NCBI GenBank assembly: GCA_023262245.1
Contig: JALRDC010000003.1
Location: forward strand, 1-8,585
Direction of reading: 5' to 3'
Length of the DNA stretch: 8,585 bases
Source of the DNA: Flavobacteriaceae bacterium
GTDB lineage: Bacteria > Bacteroidota > Bacteroidia > Flavobacteriales > Flavobacteriaceae
Numbering within the stretch: position 1 is the stretch's first letter; each line of letters starts with the position of its first letter. The notes beneath the pieces were generated by a model. It saw only the letters and a program-made list of their open reading frames with translations, was not told the origin of the DNA and searched no databases. The position numbers were made by a program, and so were the translations under genes. This document shows, piece by piece, positions 5,963 through 8,585 of the stretch.

Positions 5963-6877
5963 ATGTTTTTAAGACTAAAATTTTTCTTTTGTGTTTTTGT
6001 GTTTTTACAAGGCTTTTCCCAAGAGCTCGTTCCCTTATGGCCTGAAGGTGTTCCCAATCAAAAACAAACTAAAGAAAAAGAGCGCATTACAAATAGAGAC
6101 ATCCTCTGGATAGAAAATGTTCAAGAACCAAGTCTAGAAGTCTATTTACCCGCCAAACAAAACCAAAACGGAATTGCGGTACTCATTTGTCCTGGAGGAG
6201 GGTACCAAGGATTGGCGTATGATTGGGAAGGAACCGACTTTGCAAAAGCGCTCAATTCGAAAGGGATTACTGCTTTTGTATTAAAATATCGATTGCCCAA
6301 TTCCCCTTCCCTTATCGACCCCAAATGGGCTCCGTTACAAGATGCCCAACGTGCCATTCGTACCATCCGTGCAGGAGCAAAAAAATGGAGTCTCCTACCA
6401 GAAAAAGTCGGTGTTCTTGGTTTTTCCGCGGGGGGGCATCTCGCTTCAACTTTGGGTACACATTACAAAGAAATGACCGTTAAAAATTCCGATAATCCCA
6501 TTGATCAATTAAGTGCGCGCCCCAATTTTATGGCATTAATTTATCCTGTCATCACTTTTGATAAAAAACATTATCACGGAGGCTCAAAAAATAATTTAAT
6601 TGGGAAAAATGCTGGAAATGAGCTTATTGATTATTTTTCAAATAACCTCCAAGTAACTGCAGAAACTCCCCCCTCTTTTCTACTTCATGCTGCAGACGAT
6701 CAGGCCGTTCCTATAGCCAACAGTCTGCTCTTCTATCATGCCTTAATCGAAAATAAAGTCCCCGCAGAAATGCACCTTTATCCCAAAGGGGGCCATGGGT
6801 TTGCTTTTGCTTTAGGTAAAGGGTCTTTAGAGGGTTGGGCCCATTTACTTTTTGATTGGATTCTGTCTTTCAACTAA
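5963..6877 (+). CDS. Secreted alpha/beta-hydrolase, BD-FAE-type carbohydrate esterase
   Basis: This is probably a serine esterase acting on acyl groups of plant or algal polysaccharides, exported from the cytoplasm. Residues 1-19 form a signal peptide (basic MFLRLK, a hydrophobic run, then GFS), likely cleaved before Gln20. The mature protein begins near LVPLWPEGVPN, a typical opening of this esterase group. The oxyanion-hole motif CPGGGYQGLA is at 76-85. The nucleophile elbow GFSAGGH (153-159) gives catalytic Ser155, Asp246 lies in HAADDQAVP (242-250), and His278 in KGGHGF (275-280), so the triad is complete. The length of 304 residues is normal. The seven-G run at 6430-6436 encodes part of the elbow. 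The gene is flanked by 79 and 60 non-coding bases and may be monocistronic, possibly under the palindrome at 5949-5960. No polysaccharide-utilisation genes (SusC/D, glycoside hydrolases) are near, so the substrate is open: acetylxylan, feruloyl or other esters. Confidence 0.85.
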   Translation: MFLRLKFFFCVFVFLQGFSQELVPLWPEGVPNQKQTKEKERITNRDILWIENVQEPSLEVYLPAKQNQNGIAVLICPGGGYQGLAYDWEGTDFAKALNSKGITAFVLKYRLPNSPSLIDPKWAPLQDAQRAIRTIRAGAKKWSLLPEKVGVLGFSAGGHLASTLGTHYKEMTVKNSDNPIDQLSARPNFMALIYPVITFDKKHYHGGSKNNLIGKNAGNELIDYFSNNLQVTAETPPSFLLHAADDQAVPIANSLLFYHALIENKVPAEMHLYPKGGHGFAFALGKGSLEGWAHLLFDWILSFN

Positions 6878-6937
6878 GAAACTCAATTAAAATTTGTTAT
6901 ATTTCGTTTGCAACTATTAAAATAAGAACGATTCATT

Positions 6938-7801
6938 ATGGGGTTCATTCCTTTTAAAACATTCCTTTTTGGTTTTGCTTTTTCTCCTTCCTTAAAGGCT
7001 AATGTTTTTGAGGTAACCCGTTTGGCATCCTATTTTAATGCAGCGTTATTCTTTGTTCACGTAGGAGAAAAAACCCTTGAAAAAGAAAATGCTTTTCAAT
7101 CTCTTTTAAAACAATGTCCCGAAAAACCTAAAAAAATCGAAATCCATTGGACAGATGGAGAGCCTGTAGAAACCTTGACTCAAGCCTGCCTGGATCACAA
7201 TGTTGACTTACTTCTATTGGGTGCTTTAAAAAGAGAAAACGTCCTCAAATATTATCTGGGCTCTATTGCCAGAAAGCTTACTCGTAAAGCTCCCTGCTCA
7301 GTTTTACTCATGCTCAACCCTTCTGTAGAGCGCCACCCTTGTAAACACATTGTGGTAAATGGTTTTGACAGCCCACAAACTCTTGACACTTTAAAAGCAG
7401 CCTTCTATGTAGGAGATGCTCTGAGTTCACAAAAAATTACCCTAGTAGAAGAAATCAGTGAAGCACGAGTCGCTATTTCGGTTAGTGATGATCGAACTTT
7501 GCGAGAAGCCACGCTTAAAAAAGAAAAAATTAATCGCCAAGAAAAAATAAGAGTAAAAGATCTCGTTAAAAAAATTCCTCTTGCCAAAAAAGAGGATTTA
7601 AAATGGGAAACACAAAGCATTTTTGGACGCAGGGGATATTCCATTGGACATTATGCTCGTGTGGTCCGTGCGGACCTATTAGTTATGAATGCTCAAGAGG
7701 AAACCACCTTTCTAAGTCGTTTTTTCCCCAAAGACCTAGAGCATATTTTAGCCGAATTACCCACAGATGTTCTCATCGTTAAATCTAAACCACATGGCTA
7801 A
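6938..7801 (+). CDS. Tandem-domain universal stress protein (UspA family)
   Basis: This cytoplasmic stress-associated protein probably binds a nucleotide or a partner protein. The 287 residues make two UspA-like domains, about 5-127 and 136-284. Domain 1 has the opening strand and FAFSPSLKANVFEVTRLASYF (13-33), FFVHV (38-42), VDLLLLGALKR (89-99) and YLGSIARKLTRKAPCSVLLM (106-125). The ATP-binding pattern G-x2-G-x9-G-(S/T) reads G95-x2-K98-x9-G108-S109, so the second Gly is Lys. The usual early Asp of strand 1 is also missing. Domain 2 keeps the fold (HIVVNGFDS, ADLLVMNA, TDVLIVKS) but has no glycine motif, so ATP binding is uncertain in both. A partial -7 box (TATATTTC, 6898-6905) precedes the gene. 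Its stop overlaps the SulP transporter start by eight bases, which suggests that it regulates or supports this transporter. Confidence 0.88.
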   Translation: MGFIPFKTFLFGFAFSPSLKANVFEVTRLASYFNAALFFVHVGEKTLEKENAFQSLLKQCPEKPKKIEIHWTDGEPVETLTQACLDHNVDLLLLGALKRENVLKYYLGSIARKLTRKAPCSVLLMLNPSVERHPCKHIVVNGFDSPQTLDTLKAAFYVGDALSSQKITLVEEISEARVAISVSDDRTLREATLKKEKINRQEKIRVKDLVKKIPLAKKEDLKWETQSIFGRRGYSIGHYARVVRADLLVMNAQEETTFLSRFFPKDLEHILAELPTDVLIVKSKPHG

Positions 7802-8585
7802 AGAGAACGCAAGCTTGTCTTTTGTAAAAGAACTGCCTCAAAACATTTTTTCTGGTTTTGTGGTTTCTCTTATCGCGCTCCCTTTAGGTTTAGGTCTTGC
7901 TATTGCCTCTGAAGCTCCCCCTTTAGCGGGAATCATTGCTGCTGTTGCTGGCGGAATGGTTGTCGCGCTTTTAGGGGGCTCTCACGTTACTATTGCGGGT
8001 CCTGGAAATGGGCTGGTGATTGTTTTATTAGGAGCAATCACTACTTTAGGAGGGGGGGACCTTTACCAAGGGTATCTCTACACGCTCGCCGCAATCATTT
8101 TTTCAGGGGTATTGCTTTTTCTCTTTGGACTTCTCCGTATGGGCGCTATGAGTGAATTTTTTCCAGCGTCAGCGCTACAAGGAATGTTGGCTGCCATTGG
8201 TATTGGAATTCTTGCCAAACAGTTTCACTTGATGTTGGGAATTCGATCCGTAAGTGGAAATACAGTAGAACAACTTTTGGCAATACCCCAGTCCATGATT
8301 AGTTTTTTTTCTGTTTACCCTTTTGCTGGTATTTTAGGTGCCTTGAGCTTGGGCTTTCTCTTTCTCTACAGTAAAATTCGAAACCCTTATTTTCATTTAA
8401 TTCCAGCCCCTATGTGGGTGGTAGTCGCTTCAATTGGAATTGGTTATTATTACAACTTGGTCTTAAACCAACCAACTCCCATTAGTGAGGATTTTTTAAT
8501 TAAAATCCCGGATAACTTGTTGTCAAACTTCCCGTCGCCTCAATTTGATAAAAGCTTTGATCTCCATTTTATTGGAGTCGTTTTT
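7794..8585 (+). CDS. SulP-family inorganic anion transporter (partial, 3' end outside window)
   Basis: This inner-membrane transporter belongs to the SulP (SLC26-related) family, which moves sulfate, bicarbonate or other anions, often with Na+ or H+. Only the first 264 residues are present and the frame is open to the last base. Family hallmarks are NIFSGFVVSLIALPLGLGLAIASEAPPLAGIIAAV (17-51), the helix 1-2 region, and GGSHVTIAGPGNGLVIVLLG (61-80), equivalent to the substrate-binding GGS-x5-GP segment. Further membrane helices follow at about 95-115, 126-145, 172-192 and 206-224. Where many SulP proteins have GPT, this one has GPG. The C-terminal part, including any STAS domain, is not visible. 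The ATG at 7794 lies inside the end of the USP gene (eight-base overlap), so the two are translationally coupled. Bicarbonate is a plausible substrate, since related genes often sit next to carbonic anhydrase, but nothing here decides between bicarbonate and sulfate. Confidence 0.92.
   Translation, partial: MAKENASLSFVKELPQNIFSGFVVSLIALPLGLGLAIASEAPPLAGIIAAVAGGMVVALLGGSHVTIAGPGNGLVIVLLGAITTLGGGDLYQGYLYTLAAIIFSGVLLFLFGLLRMGAMSEFFPASALQGMLAAIGIGILAKQFHLMLGIRSVSGNTVEQLLAIPQSMISFFSVYPFAGILGALSLGFLFLYSKIRNPYFHLIPAPMWVVVASIGIGYYYNLVLNQPTPISEDFLIKIPDNLLSNFPSPQFDKSFDLHFIGVVF

Noticed and set aside
6893..6910. Two TTTG boxes before the universal stress gene as a full promoter
   Set aside because: They are too close together to be a -33/-7 pair, and no TTTG lies about 20 bases upstream of the partial TATATTTC box, so only a weak -7 match remains.
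1..8585. Defence system, prophage, CRISPR array, insertion sequence or biosynthetic cluster
   Set aside because: No nuclease, transposase, integrase, phage structural gene, direct-repeat array or synthase is encoded. All sizeable frames are accounted for by the listed genes.

Overview
The window reads as a low-GC chromosomal segment from a member of the Bacteroidota, most likely a Flavobacteriia-type organism. The support is a TTTG-N20-TAnnTTTG promoter of the kind used by the Bacteroidota primary sigma factor, a general lack of Shine-Dalgarno sequences, an HTH_34-type winged-helix regulator, a BD-FAE-type secreted esterase with a '...GFSQE' signal peptide end, and a USP plus SulP gene pair. 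No mobile element, CRISPR array, tRNA or rRNA is visible. Coding density is high and no gap exceeds 130 bases.

Left part (minus strand, 66-3013): four genes are transcribed leftwards from about 3013. They encode a two-repeat DUF4389-type membrane protein, a DUF4870-like membrane protein, a membrane-anchored M48 zinc metallopeptidase and the tRNA-dihydrouridine synthase DusB. The first three overlap at ATGA and TGATG junctions, so they are probably translationally coupled. The shared operon suggests that the two membrane proteins work with the protease. A convergent gene may end at 81, but only its last 26 codons are in the window.

Middle part (plus strand, 3014-5883): a 127-base divergent intergenic region separates this operon from lepA (elongation factor 4). 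After lepA comes a promoter with a perfect 15-base palindrome between its -33 and -7 elements. It drives a six-helix membrane protein of unknown function and an overlapping small winged-helix regulator. This looks like a self-contained, probably autoregulated two-gene cassette and is the best candidate here for something undescribed.

Right part (plus strand, 5884-8585): a secreted alpha/beta-hydrolase (carbohydrate esterase-like) has a 12-base LacI-family-like palindrome just before its start codon. It is followed by a tandem-domain universal stress protein whose end overlaps the start of a SulP-family anion transporter. The transporter runs off the right edge of the window.

Overall this is mostly housekeeping and accessory-metabolic chromosome. 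No defence island or biosynthetic cluster is present. The points worth a second look are the coupled protease/membrane-protein operon, the gapless 99-residue internal duplication in the DUF4389 protein, and the regulatory palindromes.
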